From: Adiantum capillus-veneris
Lineage: Eukaryota; Streptophyta; Polypodiopsida; Polypodiales; Pteridaceae
NCBI GenBank assembly: GCA_014529385.2
Contig: CM043963.1
Span: 64,035,469-64,099,468, forward strand
DNA: 64,000 nucleotides
Direction of reading: 5' to 3'
A model generated the notes under the pieces. It did not search any database, was not told the origin of the DNA, and saw nothing but the letters and a program-made list of their open reading frames with translations. The position numbers and the translations under genes are program-made. Below, one piece after another: positions 21,040 through 31,625 of this stretch (position 1 is the first letter of the stretch; every line of letters begins with the position of its first letter).

Positions 21040-22230
21040 AGCTTCGAGGATATGGTTGACCAGTATGCCACCGATCCGGATTTTGCAGATGTTTTCACAC
21101 GGATACGGGATGGCTACTTGATGAGGAAAACCATGTTGTACGTTACACAGGTGTTGACGGAAAATGTTATGACCGAATTCCACTGTTCGTCTTTTACGGG
21201 TCACCGCGGCATTGCTACCACCATGAAAGGGGTAGAGAGATACTTCTTTTTGCCCAGACTCAAGAAGGATGTGGATGAGTTTGTGCGCAATTGCTTGGTA
21301 TGCTAGAAGGTCAAGTTTGACAGACATAAAACACATGGATTGTTACAGCCCTTGCCTATACTCACTCACCCTTGGAAAAGTATTGCAATGGATTTCATTT
21401 TTGATCTCCCGAGAACAGAGAGTGGTCACGATGGTATCTGGACTATTATTGACACATTTAGCAAACAAGCTCATTTCACTCCAGTGAAGAAAACAGTCAA
21501 GCTGTATCACTTAGCGAGACTGTTTGTGGCCCAGATTTTCAGATTACATGGCATGCCTGAGGCGATTGTCTCCGACAGGGCCTCTAGATTTACGAGTTTG
21601 TTTTGGAAGGCAATTTGGGAGAACATTGGTACGCGGTTGTAGTTCTCGTCATCTTTCCACCCACAGACTGACGGGCAATCTAAGATTGCCAATTCAGTGG
21701 TTTTAGATTTATTAAAGTCTTATATCTCAGATCAGACGACTCTATGGAAAAAGTATCTACCTTTGGTGGAATTTGCCTACAACAACACGATACACTCTTC
21801 GACGGGGAAGGCGCCATTTGAGATTATTGAAGGTGCTGTGAAGGTTCCACCCTTCCTAAGCACGAAAGATAAGATTTTTGAAGCCGAGATGAGTACACGC
21901 GCGACTTGGACACGGATTTTGCCAAGGTCCACGAGGCTTTGCAGAAATCTCAGGAAAGACAAAAAAAGGCAGCAGATCGCCATCGTCGCGATTTGAAATT
22001 GAAGGAGGACGATTGGGTGCTCTTACGCTTTGAGAAGGCACGCATGAGAAAGAAGAAGGAAAAGGAGAGGCTTTTTCCAAAGCTTAGTATGCAATACTAC
22101 AGACCTTTCCAGATCTCTGAAAAGATCAATGATGTCTCCTTCTGACTGAAACTGCCTGACATTTGGAGGATTCACAATGCATTTTATGTGAGTCTCTTCA
22201 AACCTTTTAAAGGTGACGTGCCCTAAGATG
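21040..22230 (+). pseudogene. Element 4 integrase
   Basis: The H2C2 finger is EFHCSSFTGHRG with NCLVC, followed by TAG at 21304 where CQK is usual. The core has MDFIFDLP (Asp) and IVSDRASRF (Asp). The usual Glu of the TER(V/I)N motif is Lys (QSKIAN). TAG at 21640 interrupts before FSSSFHPQTDGQ. A frameshift near 21890 leads to the C-terminal domain LKEDDWVLLRFEKARM, stopping at TGA 22143 and TAA 22224. Relative to element 5 it lacks 33 bases between two GGGATGG repeats at 21107. Confidence 0.9.
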
Positions 22231-22259
22231 GGGAGCCTGATGAGCAACCGAAGTGGAAG

Positions 22260-22480
22260 AAAACGAGGAGATCCTTATTCTTGAACAAATTTTGGCACAT
22301 AAGGACACAAAGAATAAGGGTAAAGTAAGAAGGCGGTTCTTGGTTAAATTCAAGAACTATTCTACATTGGATGCGAAGTGGATGGAGGAGGAGGAATAGA
22401 CTATGCTTTTGGTTAAATTCAAGAACTATTCTACATTGGATGCGAAGTGGATTAAGGAGGAGGAATAGACTATGCTTTTG
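22260..22480 (+). pseudogene. Element 4 chromodomain, rearranged
   Basis: RRFLVKFKNYSTLDAKWMEEEE matches the core strand and WEP-like part of integrase chromodomains, which direct insertion to marked chromatin. The intact relative in element 5 continues with DLVDTLQIVKLYLKAF. In element 4 this tail is replaced by a 69-bp tandem duplication and a hairpin, so the C-terminus is truncated. Confidence 0.8.
22342..22480 (+). repeat. 69-bp tandem duplication in the chromodomain
   Basis: GGTTAAATTCAAGAACTATT starts at 22342 and again at 22411. The units are almost identical, differing at GGATGG against GGATTA. Confidence 0.92.
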
Positions 22481-22499
22481 GTTTAGCATAGTCTATTCC
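22462..22499. repeat. 14-bp perfect inverted repeat with 10-base loop
   Basis: GGAATAGACTATGC (22462-22475) and GCATAGTCTATTCC (22486-22499) are exact reverse complements around TTTTGGTTTA. Confidence 0.95.
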
Positions 22500-23068
22500 A
22501 AATGGAACCCCAAATTCAGTTTGGCCGCAGATCTGGTGCAGTGGGATGCACAAGAGGGGAGTTACTCCACTCCTTTGTCAACGAATGCCTTGATTTTAGA
22601 ATACTAGAGTCACTGATGTCTCTTTGAGCTTCAGGGATACTGAGAGTTGACAATATTTTGTTGTATGACTTTATGAAATGGAATTCCGGAATATGAAACT
22701 GATTTTTTCTTGACTTGTTTTTAAGTGCAGGAACTGATAGATGAAATGATTGCAGCATTTTGGTCTGAATGATCTCGAATAGACATGGTTGCAATAGGGG
22801 TTAGTCAATTGGACATCTTTGAGGTCCTGAGTGGATCTAGATGCGATTGCTAATGACATTGCCAATAAATCATGGTCTAAGATTCGAATGAATGTTGAAT
22901 GTGATTGGTCATGTGATGTCCTGTGGTGTCGTGTGATGTGATTGTCGATTGGTACATGTGCTAGATGTGTGTTCCTAGTGCGTAGGTACTAACAGTCAGT
23001 GTCTGCTAAGGCATTTTATGGCCTCTGTCTATTTTGCAGGCGTAATCGAGGGTGATTACAATGCTTTC

Positions 23069-23080
23069 AAGTAGGGGGTA
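23069..23080 (+). promoter_or_regulatory. Polypurine tract of element 4
   Basis: AAGTAGGGGGTA abuts the 3' LTR; element 5 has AAGAGGGGGGTA at the same place. Confidence 0.75.
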
Positions 23081-23736
23081 TGTCACAAATGGGTGATGTG
23101 GCTGCTGCGGGTACACACGCATGCTTGGTTGATTGGCTGCAAAGAAACCCTAAATGTTGGCGTGCCAGATTCGGCAGAACTGATGACGTGGTTGCAGTGC
23201 ATGGACATGCCTGCGAAATGCGGAGATGGTGACACGTGGCAAGCTGTACGGACGTCTCTTTTTGTGACGCTTTTAACGGAAGCTGGCTGGTTGCTTTTTG
23301 CTACGCAGAACCTATGCCATGCTTGGAAGAGAGGGAGCTGTATTTATTTAAAAGATTTGCTTTAATCCTTTGCAAGGCTTGTGAGGGCTTTTACTTTATT
23401 TCCAAAGCTTTTAATTTTCAGCTTTTGAGTTTAGTAGCTTTTGGGCTCTGCTTTTAGCATCCCTTGTCATCTTTAAATATGTGAGCAGGCCTCTCACAAC
23501 TCAGAGCATCTGGATGCATAGTTTGAGTCTGAGCGCCTGCTCACACTCTTGTACTTTGAACATAGACTAATAAAAAAAGAAATACCGAAAGGGGCACCAG
23601 ACTTTGGGGCCAATATCTCTAGGCACGGAACTCCGTCGAGCCAGTGTCGAATCAATTGTGCACTGTGAATTGTTTTGAAGTGGTTATTTGGGTTGTCACG
23701 GTAGATTCTCGACTTGGAGTGTCCAAGTCTATTACA
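23081..23736 (+). repeat. Element 4 3' LTR
   Basis: Begins TGTCACAAATGGG and ends CTATTACA, followed at once by TGGAG. Matches the 5' LTR throughout. Confidence 0.95.
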
Positions 23737-23741
23737 TGGAG
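23737..23741. repeat. Target-site duplication of element 4, right copy
   Basis: TGGAG, identical to 16798-16802. Confidence 0.92.
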
Positions 23742-24804
23742 TGTAAGCCCTTGGCGTAATTGGGGGTGTGGAAGCTACGTGGACATGAGGTGCGACAGGT
23801 ACATAGACTTGATGCACACCTTTAGGTATTGTTGGGGGCACTGTGCTACTAGGTAGTGGTGCAGTGCTAATAAACGAGGTCCAAGGTGTACTTTTTGTAC
23901 TCATCACCAGAGTAGCTATCGTAGATGTAGTGTCTTCGAGAGACAGATCAACTAGATTTCTAAAAGTAAAACTACTACTTGTGGATTCAGACTGTACCAA
24001 AACTCCAGGCGACAATATATGAAGGGTCCATTGGAATCACTGAAGGAGTTTCCAATTGTGATAGTGTCGGTTGTCTGGCCTTGCCCGTATCCAAGAATCT
24101 CATAAGATCCGTTGAAGGAATGTTAATCCCTCGGTTGTGCCTCTTCGATTGGATGATGCTATGGATGACATTGCAGACTGTCTATTGCCCCTCTTCTAGA
24201 CTTGTGGCGCTAGAAGTAGATTGTACAACTTCTAACCAACCTATATGAAATGTGTAACCCGTATATAGGTCAGTCAAGGTTTCAATTTGTAGGTCATATT
24301 CCCAATTTTCGTTGAGAAATAACCCTTCTACGCCCGGCATACTAGAGGTTAACCTTGAGGTGGAAGCATTGTTGTTCCCCACAGTTTGACCCACATTGCC
24401 TACTAACGCAGGAGCACGTGATTGCTCGATTGCTATGCCTGTTGTCCCAGGGGTCTTTCCCTTCATGGCTTGGTGTTGTTCTAGCAAACTCTCCATTTGT
24501 CTCTCCTTGGCCGCTTGCATATAGCACTTAACTTCTTGCACCTCCGCAAGACTCCTACCATCGGGTAGTAGAACTTCGGGGGGTGATTGATTTGCAGGGT
24601 CTTCTATGAAAGCAGGGGGCAGGATATCGATGTGGACACTCTTGGGGAGTATAGGCTTCCCTGAGATACCAAAGGAGAATCTACCTCTCCCTCACCTTCG
24701 TTAACTTCACTAGCCGCAGGTCTGGAGCGAGTAGTTCTACTAAAGGTTTCTATAAAGCGATCGCCGACTAAACACACTAGATCCAAACTATGGGGTCCAG
24801 ACAT
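23742..24804 (-). pseudogene. Element 3 Gag, N-terminal part
   Basis: Three minus-strand frames (24804-24604, 24541-24182, 24015-23742) in two or more phases. They encode a Ser/Thr/Pro-rich protein and a helical MQEVKCYMQAAKERQMESLLEQ stretch. Removing element 4 and one TGGAG copy leaves the last frame in phase with the frame starting at 16797, so this is the upstream part of the same gag. I recognise no specific domain here, which is usual for gag N-termini. The 5' LTR of element 3 was not identified. Confidence 0.6.
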
Positions 24805-25479
24805 GTACGTTTTCGTTTACTTGCTCGAGTTTGGTGTAGGGTGCTCTTCCATAGGTGGGTATTGAGAATCCGCATAATTCGAAGTGCTCGCTAGTTGCTC
24901 GGCCTCTAGCACACGATGAGAGCACAAATGCATGTGTCTTTGACACCCTATAAGCGTCGACGAATACCCTCGAAGATTAACCGCTTGATTTTTTAGGCAT
25001 TTTGCACCCCGTTTTTACTCGTTTTTTGATTTGGTTTTACAATCGATTTTTGGATTAGAGTGTGTGATAGCTTGAAATGGGCGTATCGCTCAGACGATCG
25101 TAGTGTGCTTTACAACACAGCGTTAGGTTACCCAAAGCTCCGATGGTCCTCAAAAGGGTTGATTTTTGCTTAGGCTTGAGACTAAAATGAGTAAGTCCAA
25201 AGGGTGACTGAGGCCTGAGCCTGGGCTTGAGCTTGGGCTTGGGGAATGTTTTTGATCCCGGTCCTTTCTTTTAATTTTTTTTATTTTTTTGGATAAGGTC
25301 GCCGCAGCCGTGCCGCACATGCGCACACACACACCTAACCTACCTACTTGCAATTAACAGAGCTACTGTTACACACTGTTTAATACAATACTACAATAAC
25401 TACTCCATTAATAAATTTACTTACTGCACCTTATAGATCTAACATTATAGATCTAATACCTTAAATCTAAAATGGATAT
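24805..25479. other. No gene recognised
   Basis: Sequence upstream of the minus-strand element 3 gag. It may contain that element's leader or LTR, but I find neither a matching second copy nor a primer site. Short T-rich and CA-rich tracts are present at 25263-25290 and 25320-25335. Confidence 0.4.
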
Positions 25480-26316
25480 TTCCGCGATACATCATAGGAG
25501 CTTTGAGGATATGGTCGACCAGTATGCCACAGATATTGATTTTGCAGTCGTTTTCACACGGATACGGGATGGGAAGAGAGTAGTGGGATATTCCATTCGG
25601 GATGGATACTTGATGAGAAAAACCATGTCGTGTGTTACATAGCCGTTGAGGGAAAAGGTTATGTCTGAATGCCACTGTCCAAATTTTACGGGTCACCGCG
25701 GCATAGCTACCACCATGAAAGGGGTAGAGAGATAATATTTTTGAAGTGGGTGAGTATACGCGCGACTTAGACACGGCTTTTTACAAGGTCCGCGAGGCTT
25801 TGCAGAAATCTCAAGAATGACAGAAAAAGGTAGCGGATCGCCATCGCCGCGATTTGAAATTGAAGGAGGATGATTGGGTGCTCTTACGTTTTGAGAAGGC
25901 ACGCCTGAGAAAGAAGAAGGGAAAGGAGAGGCTTTTTCCAAAGCTTAGTATGGGATACTACGAACCTTTCCAGATCTCTGAAAAGACAATGATGTCTCCT
26001 TCCGACTGAAACTGCACTGACACTTGGAGGATTCACAATGCATTCCATGTGAGTCTCTTGAAACCTTTTAAAGGTGATGGGCCTGATGATGGGGAGCCTA
26101 ATGAGCAACCCGAAATGGAAGAAAATGAGGAGACCCTTGTTCTTGAACAGATTTTGGCACATAAGGACACATAAGAATAAAGGTAAAGTCTGAAGGAGGT
26201 TCTTGGTTAAGTTCAAGAACTATCCTGCATTGGATGCGAAGTGGATGGAGGAGGAAGACCTAGTAGATACTCTTCAGATTGTGAAACTTTACCTCAAAGC
26301 TTTTGGTTTAGCATAG
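25480..26316 (+). pseudogene. Element 5 integrase remnant and chromodomain
   Basis: The left part encodes IHHRSFEDMVDQYATD, then GYSIRDGYLMRK and the H2C2 residues CHCPNFTGHRG. At about 25733-25740 the sequence jumps to the integrase C-terminal part (LKEDDWVLLRFEKARL), omitting about 630 bases present in element 4. The chromodomain reads RRFLVKFKNYPALDAKWMEEED and then VDTLQIVKLYLKAFGLA, ending at TAG 26314-26316. This is the better-preserved chromodomain of the two copies. Small frameshifts lie near 25985 and 26175. Confidence 0.85.
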
Positions 26317-26886
26317 TCTACGCCAAATGGAACCCAAAATTCAGCTTGGCTGGAGATTTGGTGCAGTGGGATGCACAAGAGGGGAGTTACTCCGCTCCTT
26401 TGTCAACAAATGCCTCGATTTTGATACTAGAGTCACTTATGTCTCTTTGAGCTTTAGGGATAGTGACAACTGACAGTATTCTGCTATATGACTTTATGAA
26501 ATGGAATTCCTGAATATGAAACTGATTTGTTCTTGACTTGTTTTTAAGTGCAGGAACTGATAGACGAAATGACTATAGCATTTTGGTCTAATTGATCTCG
26601 AATAGACATGGTTGCAATAGGGGTTAGTCAATCGGGCATCGATGAGGTCCCGACTGGATCTAGATGCGATTGCTAGCTACGTTGTCGATACATCATGGTC
26701 TAAGATCCGAATGAATATTGAATGTCATGTGATGCCGTGTGATGTGAGTGTAGATTGATACATGTGCTAGATGTGTGTTCCTAGTACGTAGGTACTAACA
26801 GTCAGTGTCTGCTAAGACAGTTTATGGCTTCTGTCTGTTTTGTAGGCGTAATCAAGGGCGATTACAATGCTTTCAAGAGGGGGGTA

Positions 26887-27458
26887 TGTCACAAAGTGAT
26901 GACGTGGCTGCCCAAACCAAAACCCTAACTGCTGAAACCCTAATTATGCCAAAAATCCTAACCCTCACCCTGGCATGACACGTGGCAGTAGTACGGACGT
27001 CCGGATTTTGCGCTGGTTGTACGACAGCTTTTGGAAAGTACTTTTTCCATGCAAATTGAAAGAGAGAGAAGAGAACTCTCTTTTGCTTTAAATTTTAGGG
27101 CAAGAAAGAGAGAGATCTTGAGAGAGAAAAGAAAAGCACAGCTTTTGAGCTTTTGATTTTAAGCGTTTGGGGCTTTGCTTTTGGCATCCCTCGTAACTCT
27201 TTATAAGTGAAGTTGGTCTCTCACTTCTCAGAGCATCTGGACACAGAGTCTGAGAGTGAGACCCAACCACTCTTGTACTTTGAACTCAGATTAATACAAA
27301 AAGAAATACCGAAAGGGCGCCAGTCTTTGGGGCCAATATCTCTAGGCACGAAACTTCGCCGGGCCAGTGTAAATCAATTGTGAATTGTGAACTGTTTTGA
27401 AGTGGTTATTTGGTGCTGTCGCGGTATTTCTTGACTTGGAGAGTCCAAGTCTGTTACA
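26887..27458 (+). repeat. Element 5 3' LTR
   Basis: Begins TGTCACAAAG after GAGGGGGGTA and ends CTGTTACA. It aligns with the element 4 LTR mainly in the right half (GCATCCCT, CAGAGCATCTGGA, ACCGAAAGGG, TTGGGGCCAATATCTCTAGG). The left half is shorter and diverged. Confidence 0.85.
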
Positions 27459-28510
27459 GGCGACACTATTTATATGGTGTCGAGTTTGAAGTGGTGTTTG
27501 ATCATGAGAGTATAAAATGCTTTACTTCTTAAATGGACTTGAAGGGTCGTAAATCTATATGGACGAAGATCCTTCAAGATTATGATTGTAAGCTACGATA
27601 TCACAAGGGGCGATATAATGTTGTAACGAAAGCACTAAGCCGAATTCCTCAGATTAATTCACTTGCTTCCATGGAAATAAAGAGTGAATTTTTGGAGTCA
27701 TTACTGCAAGTGTGCACAAGATCAATCATATGCTAAAGTGTGGAGTGAAGGTTTAAGAAGGATCCCTCACACTCACATGACTACTTAATCACAAGAGTAG
27801 AGTATATGTGTCAAAGGACTCAGACACTAGGCACCCATATTTGAGTGTCACAATAGTCCAGGTGCTGGTCATCAAGGTATTCATAAGACGTATGTCTTAG
27901 TTTGATGAAAATTTTATTGGCTAGGCTTACATCATGATGTTTAAGAGTATGTACTAAACTGCCAACAGTGCCAAGTTAATAAGGCAGAGCATCTCAAGGT
28001 AGGTGGCCTTTTACATCCTTTAGAGATTACACAAGGTAAGTGGGAGATTATCTCTATGGATTTTGTAGTAGGACTACCTAATACAAATCGTGGCCATGAT
28101 ATCATATGGGTAATTGTAGACCGTCTAACAAAGATGTGTCGATTTATTTCCACTAAGACTACGGTTAAGACACCAGAATAAGCACGCGTATTTATAGAGC
28201 ATATATATAGACTCTATGGTCTTCCAGCTAGTATCATTAGTGAGAGAGACCGAGATCTCTTTTGAAGAGTTGTGTTCCAAAAGTTGGAAACTACATTGAA
28301 TCTTAGTACGACTGATCATCCACAAACAGATGGTCAAACCGAAAAGGTTAATCAAGTGCTGGAGGATATGCTACAAGCGTAAGTTAGCCAGAAGAAAACC
28401 AATTGGAAAGAATACTTACCTATATTGGAATTTTCTTATAATAGTTCAAAGCATGTGACTACATGGTTTAATCCATTTATGCTTTTATGTGGTTTTCAAC
28501 TTAGATCACC
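27459..28510 (+). pseudogene. Element 6 RNase H end and integrase
   Basis: Begins inside RNase H (FDHESIKCF, KILQDYDCKLRYHKGRYNVV, KALSRIP). The integrase follows with H2C2 traces near 27850-27975 (CLRVC-like in shifted phase), then IISMDFVVGLPNTNRGHD (Asp), IISERDRDLF (the usual SDRD has Glu for Asp), HPQTDGQTEKVNQVLEDM (Glu) and YLPILEFSYNSS. Stops are frequent (for example TAA near 28180 and 28380). The ancestral fold is clear, but the copy is dead. Confidence 0.85.
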
Positions 28511-28516
28511 CGGGGG

Positions 28517-28945
28517 TTGGCTATGGAGAAGATACAAAAAGTGAAGTATTTTCTTCAAGACCATTTTGATATGCTTCGAGTTGCTCGACAGAACGATAAG
28601 CAAGATGAAGATCGATATAAGAAGTACGCAGATGAGCATCTCCATCTTGCTACTTTCCAAGAAGGAGATAAGGTTTTCCTCAAGATTTCAGAGCATTAAG
28701 AAATTCTGAAGACGAGAAAAGTTTCTAAACTTTCACCACGATATTGTGGAGCATTTATCATTCTCAAATATATACGTCAAGTGGCATATAAGTTAGCTCT
28801 TCCTGAGCACTCACGAGTTCATCCTGTTTTTCACGTTAGCCATTTACAAAAACAGCTAGGACACAATGATAATTTCATTGACATAGGTGTGTTAGTTGAC
28901 ATTATTCATGAGATTCGCACCAAACATCATGTCAAATGATAGGTG
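28517..28945 (+). pseudogene. Element 6 integrase C-terminus and chromodomain
   Basis: MEKIQKVKYFLQDHFDMLRVARQ and FQEGDKVFLKISEH are the C-terminal integrase module. After a TAA at 28697, LSPRYCGAFIILKYI, YKLALPEHSRVHPVFHVSHL and a VLVKWLDSPKEGSTW-like chromodomain tail follow, with further stops near 28938 and 28985. This continuation defines it as a chromodomain element related to, but distinct from, element 4. Confidence 0.82.
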
Positions 28946-29050
28946 TTGGTAAAATGGCTAGATAGCCCTAAAGAAGGTTCTACATAGAAGAATGTCTCCG
29001 CACTTACGAAACATTTTCCTATGTTTGTTTGCGAGGATGAAAACGATTCT

Positions 29051-29067
29051 CCAAGGGGGGGGAGTAA
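29051..29067 (+). promoter_or_regulatory. Polypurine tract of element 6
   Basis: CCAAGGGGGGGGAGTAA abuts the LTR start TGTAAGG. Confidence 0.8.
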
Positions 29068-30752
29068 TGTAAGGACATGGGACCTATGGGCAAGGCCACC
29101 GGCACGGTCGGACAATGTGTGTCATAAAATCTAATATCTAACTAACCCAAATGATTTTCTCATATTAAATTGATCACTTAATATGGGAGAATAAACGGGA
29201 ACAAGTGTTAAGATATAGGTGTGTGCTTATAGATCTATCTCAACACGGGGCCAATGGTAAAGGGGCCCAAAAGGGAGATGGTCTATCAAAGAGCAAGGCT
29301 AACCAATGGAGCATAAGACCTTAGGGTTAGCTTCATTGAAGACCTCCAATAAATGTATGTAAAAAGTCCTTTGACCTTAAGTAAGCTAGGGCTGAGCTTG
29401 AGGTGGGAACCCGGCCCAAGCTCGAGGTGCTTGTCGTGCTTGAGGTGTTTGTCATGCTTGAGGTTCTTGATTAAGATGCTTGAGGTGCTTGACTGGCTCC
29501 ATGCTTGAGGTGCTTGACTGGCTCCATGCTTGAGGTGCTTGACTTGCTGCATGATTAAGGTACTTGAGGTGCCTTGAGAAGCTTGCCTGAGATGCTTGTG
29601 GGAACACCCCCTAGTTCAAGTGCTTTGTCATGCTTGATGAGTAAGGTGCTTGATCACCTAAAGTCAAAATCATTCCTACAAGAGGGGGGGCGAGCCCTTT
29701 TCCTAGGAGCTAGAGAGAGAACACCCACTCACACACACAAGGGAAGCCCCAACTTGAAGAGGCAGCAAGGACACATGTCAGGCCCCTACCCATGTTACCT
29801 TCATGTGTTGCTTGAAGCCTATTGGCTAAGCTTCAAAGGGGTCCAATGATAAATTACTTGAATTATCTAATTGATTTTTCATTTATCAAGTCCTCTCTCT
29901 CAAAGGGGAAAGGGGGACACTTGTCCCAAGGCTACCCATGTTGCTTGTAATGGCTCCTGCTTGTGATTGGCTAGGCCTGGAGGGGTCCAGTGAGCTTCAA
30001 GCATGAGCTACAAGGGGGGGTCGACCCAAGCTAGCTAGGGCCTTGCTTGAGGGGTATACTCACCCACACACACTCACAATCACTCTCATTGTGTGCTATG
30101 CAAAGTGCAAGAGCTCCCTCTCCAAGAAAGTAGAGGTTGAGAGCCTACACCAACACTCTTGGCTATGGAGTGCAAATCCAACCAAGAGCCATGCTTCAAT
30201 GCTTAAGCTTGCCATCTCCTTCTTCTTCATTACTATGCTATTATGTATGCTAGCAACAAGAGTATGATAAGTGAGGAACTAATTCTTTCTCCTACGAAAT
30301 GTTTCTTCTTCCTCTTCCCTACCCTCATTCCCTGCTAGCTCTCTCCACCTTCGAAGGTGTTTGAGGTCTTGGGACTGAGGCTTGGGATAGTTAAAGCTTT
30401 CTTCAAGTTTATGTTATGTTTGTGGTGCATGAAGCCTTCCATCTTCATGGCATCACCTAGGTCACAAGGAACACAAAGACTGTATTGTAACAAGTCTCTC
30501 TTTATGGGAGAAATCATAATACAAATGCCTATTGGAGGGGGGACCGGCTCCACATAAATCCGGTCCTCAATTGTTGTCATGTTCTCTAAACTCTCTCTCT
30601 TGCAAAAGTATTGTCTATGCCAAGTTAACTAATTGCTATGATTATGTTGCTATCTTCAATTATGTCTACCCGCTATGCTCACAAAATCATTTCTTGAAAG
30701 TACTCTCATTAAATTCCGCTATTCTCAAATTGAATAGGCAAATTCCATTACA
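29068..30752 (+). repeat. Shared LTR of element 6
   Basis: Starts TGTAAGGACATGG and ends CCATTACA, so its ends form TGTAA/TTACA. The left side is fixed by a polypurine tract and the right side by a primer-binding site. It contains a minisatellite at 29390-29570 and no recognisable gene. Confidence 0.85.
29390..29570 (+). repeat. Minisatellite with a GCTTGAGGTGCTTGA core
   Basis: Variants of the core recur about eight times at spacings of roughly 15-28 bases. A 28-base unit including CTGGCTCCAT occurs twice in tandem. Confidence 0.85.
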
Positions 30753-30753
30753 T

Positions 30754-30765
30754 TGGTATCAGAGC
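30754..30765 (+). promoter_or_regulatory. Primer-binding site of element 6 (initiator-Met tRNA)
   Basis: TGGTATCAGAGC begins two bases after the LTR, as in element 4. Confidence 0.92.
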
Positions 30766-31167
30766 ATTTGGTTTCTCTTTTCTTGCTTAAGAAGAGAGGT
30801 CCTTAAGTAGCCTATAAATGGTTGATGTTGTTAATTATAATAGAGTAAGTGGAACTGGGATCTAATACCGGTTTTGTTAAGCCCACTATGTGGGGGATGG
30901 TGCACACCTCGGGAGCTTTGGACTTAATAATGGAGTCTTTTTAGACTTGCCTACGGCTTTACCATTATTGAGCCATAAGAAGTCCGAAAGGAGCTAGCCC
31001 TTGGCAACTCTGCTATGTTAGACCTACTCCTCTACTCTCTATAATTAACCACTTTGAGCCGTGGGTGTAGATACTTAAGAGCCGATTTTCAAAGGCTAAG
31101 AGGAGTGGCAACTAAGGTTTTGAATTGCCAAAGCATACACTAAGTACATACATAAAATTTTGTTAAC

Positions 31168-31625
31168 ATGGCTGACAATAATCAAGAGAGTAGAATGAAC
31201 ATTGATAGCTTTGACTTTGCACATGAAGGTGCTAATGATGATGCTCCCATGTTTGTGAATTATCTTGTGACTAGGTTGCAACAAGCTATGGGCAACCCTA
31301 CCTTGCAAGCCGAAGTTACTCAACAACTTCGTGCCTATGGAATTTACCTTCCTCTCCAAGAGGAGAGAGAGCTTAGGAGGCCTCTTGAAGAGACCCCCAA
31401 AAGAAGACTCTCTCCCATTCGAGAGGAGGAATCCAAAGAGAAAGAAAGCAATGAAAGTCTAGGTTTTGGAAAAAAAATCCAAAACCATAGTAGATCCACC
31501 CATTTTGAAAAATCCTTTCATGACCTTATAGTTCAAAGACTACTACATATGGCAAATATGAGAAATTTGTAAACTTTTTCATGTCTTGATCACAACAAAC
31601 CTCCAAAGTTTGATGGACTAGTGCA
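31168..31625 (+). pseudogene. Element 6 Gag N-terminus, truncated
   Basis: A 134-codon frame starts MADNNQESRMNID at 31168, 400 bases after the primer site. It has a helical VTRLQQAMGNPTLQAEVTQQL segment and a charged PIREEESKEKES stretch. After the stop at 31572 another phase reads KPPKFDGLVHF, the usual opening of a gag capsid domain, and then similarity ends. This is therefore a Gag cut just as the capsid domain begins. Confidence 0.65.

Larger units (their letters stand above)
16803..23736 (+). mobile_element. Element 4: chromodomain Ty3/gypsy retrotransposon (chromovirus type)
   Basis: Full-length but decayed, 6.93 kb. It has 659- and 656-bp LTRs, an initiator-Met primer site, gag, protease, RT, RNase H and integrase with a C-terminal chromodomain, a polypurine tract and a 5-bp target duplication TGGAG. 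It is inserted on the plus strand into the minus-strand gag of element 3. Pol carries eight in-frame stops and several frameshifts, and the integrase catalytic Glu is replaced by Lys. Confidence 0.95.
25480..27458 (+). mobile_element. Element 5: deleted relative of element 4, 3' part only
   Basis: Matches element 4 from the integrase H2C2 region to the 3' LTR, but the left end is truncated and the whole DDE core is missing. It keeps the chromodomain, 3' untranslated region and a related but shorter LTR. No 5' LTR or target duplication is visible. The LTR is directly followed by element 6 coding sequence, so it may be inserted in element 6. Confidence 0.88.
27459..31625 (+). mobile_element. 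Element 6: two chromodomain gypsy remnants sharing one LTR
   Basis: The 3' half of one element (RNase H end, integrase, chromodomain, polypurine tract) runs into an LTR at 29068. The LTR ends at 30752 and is followed by an initiator-Met primer site and the start of a gag. A single LTR with internal sequence on both sides in the same orientation is what remains when adjacent copies recombine. Confidence 0.82.
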
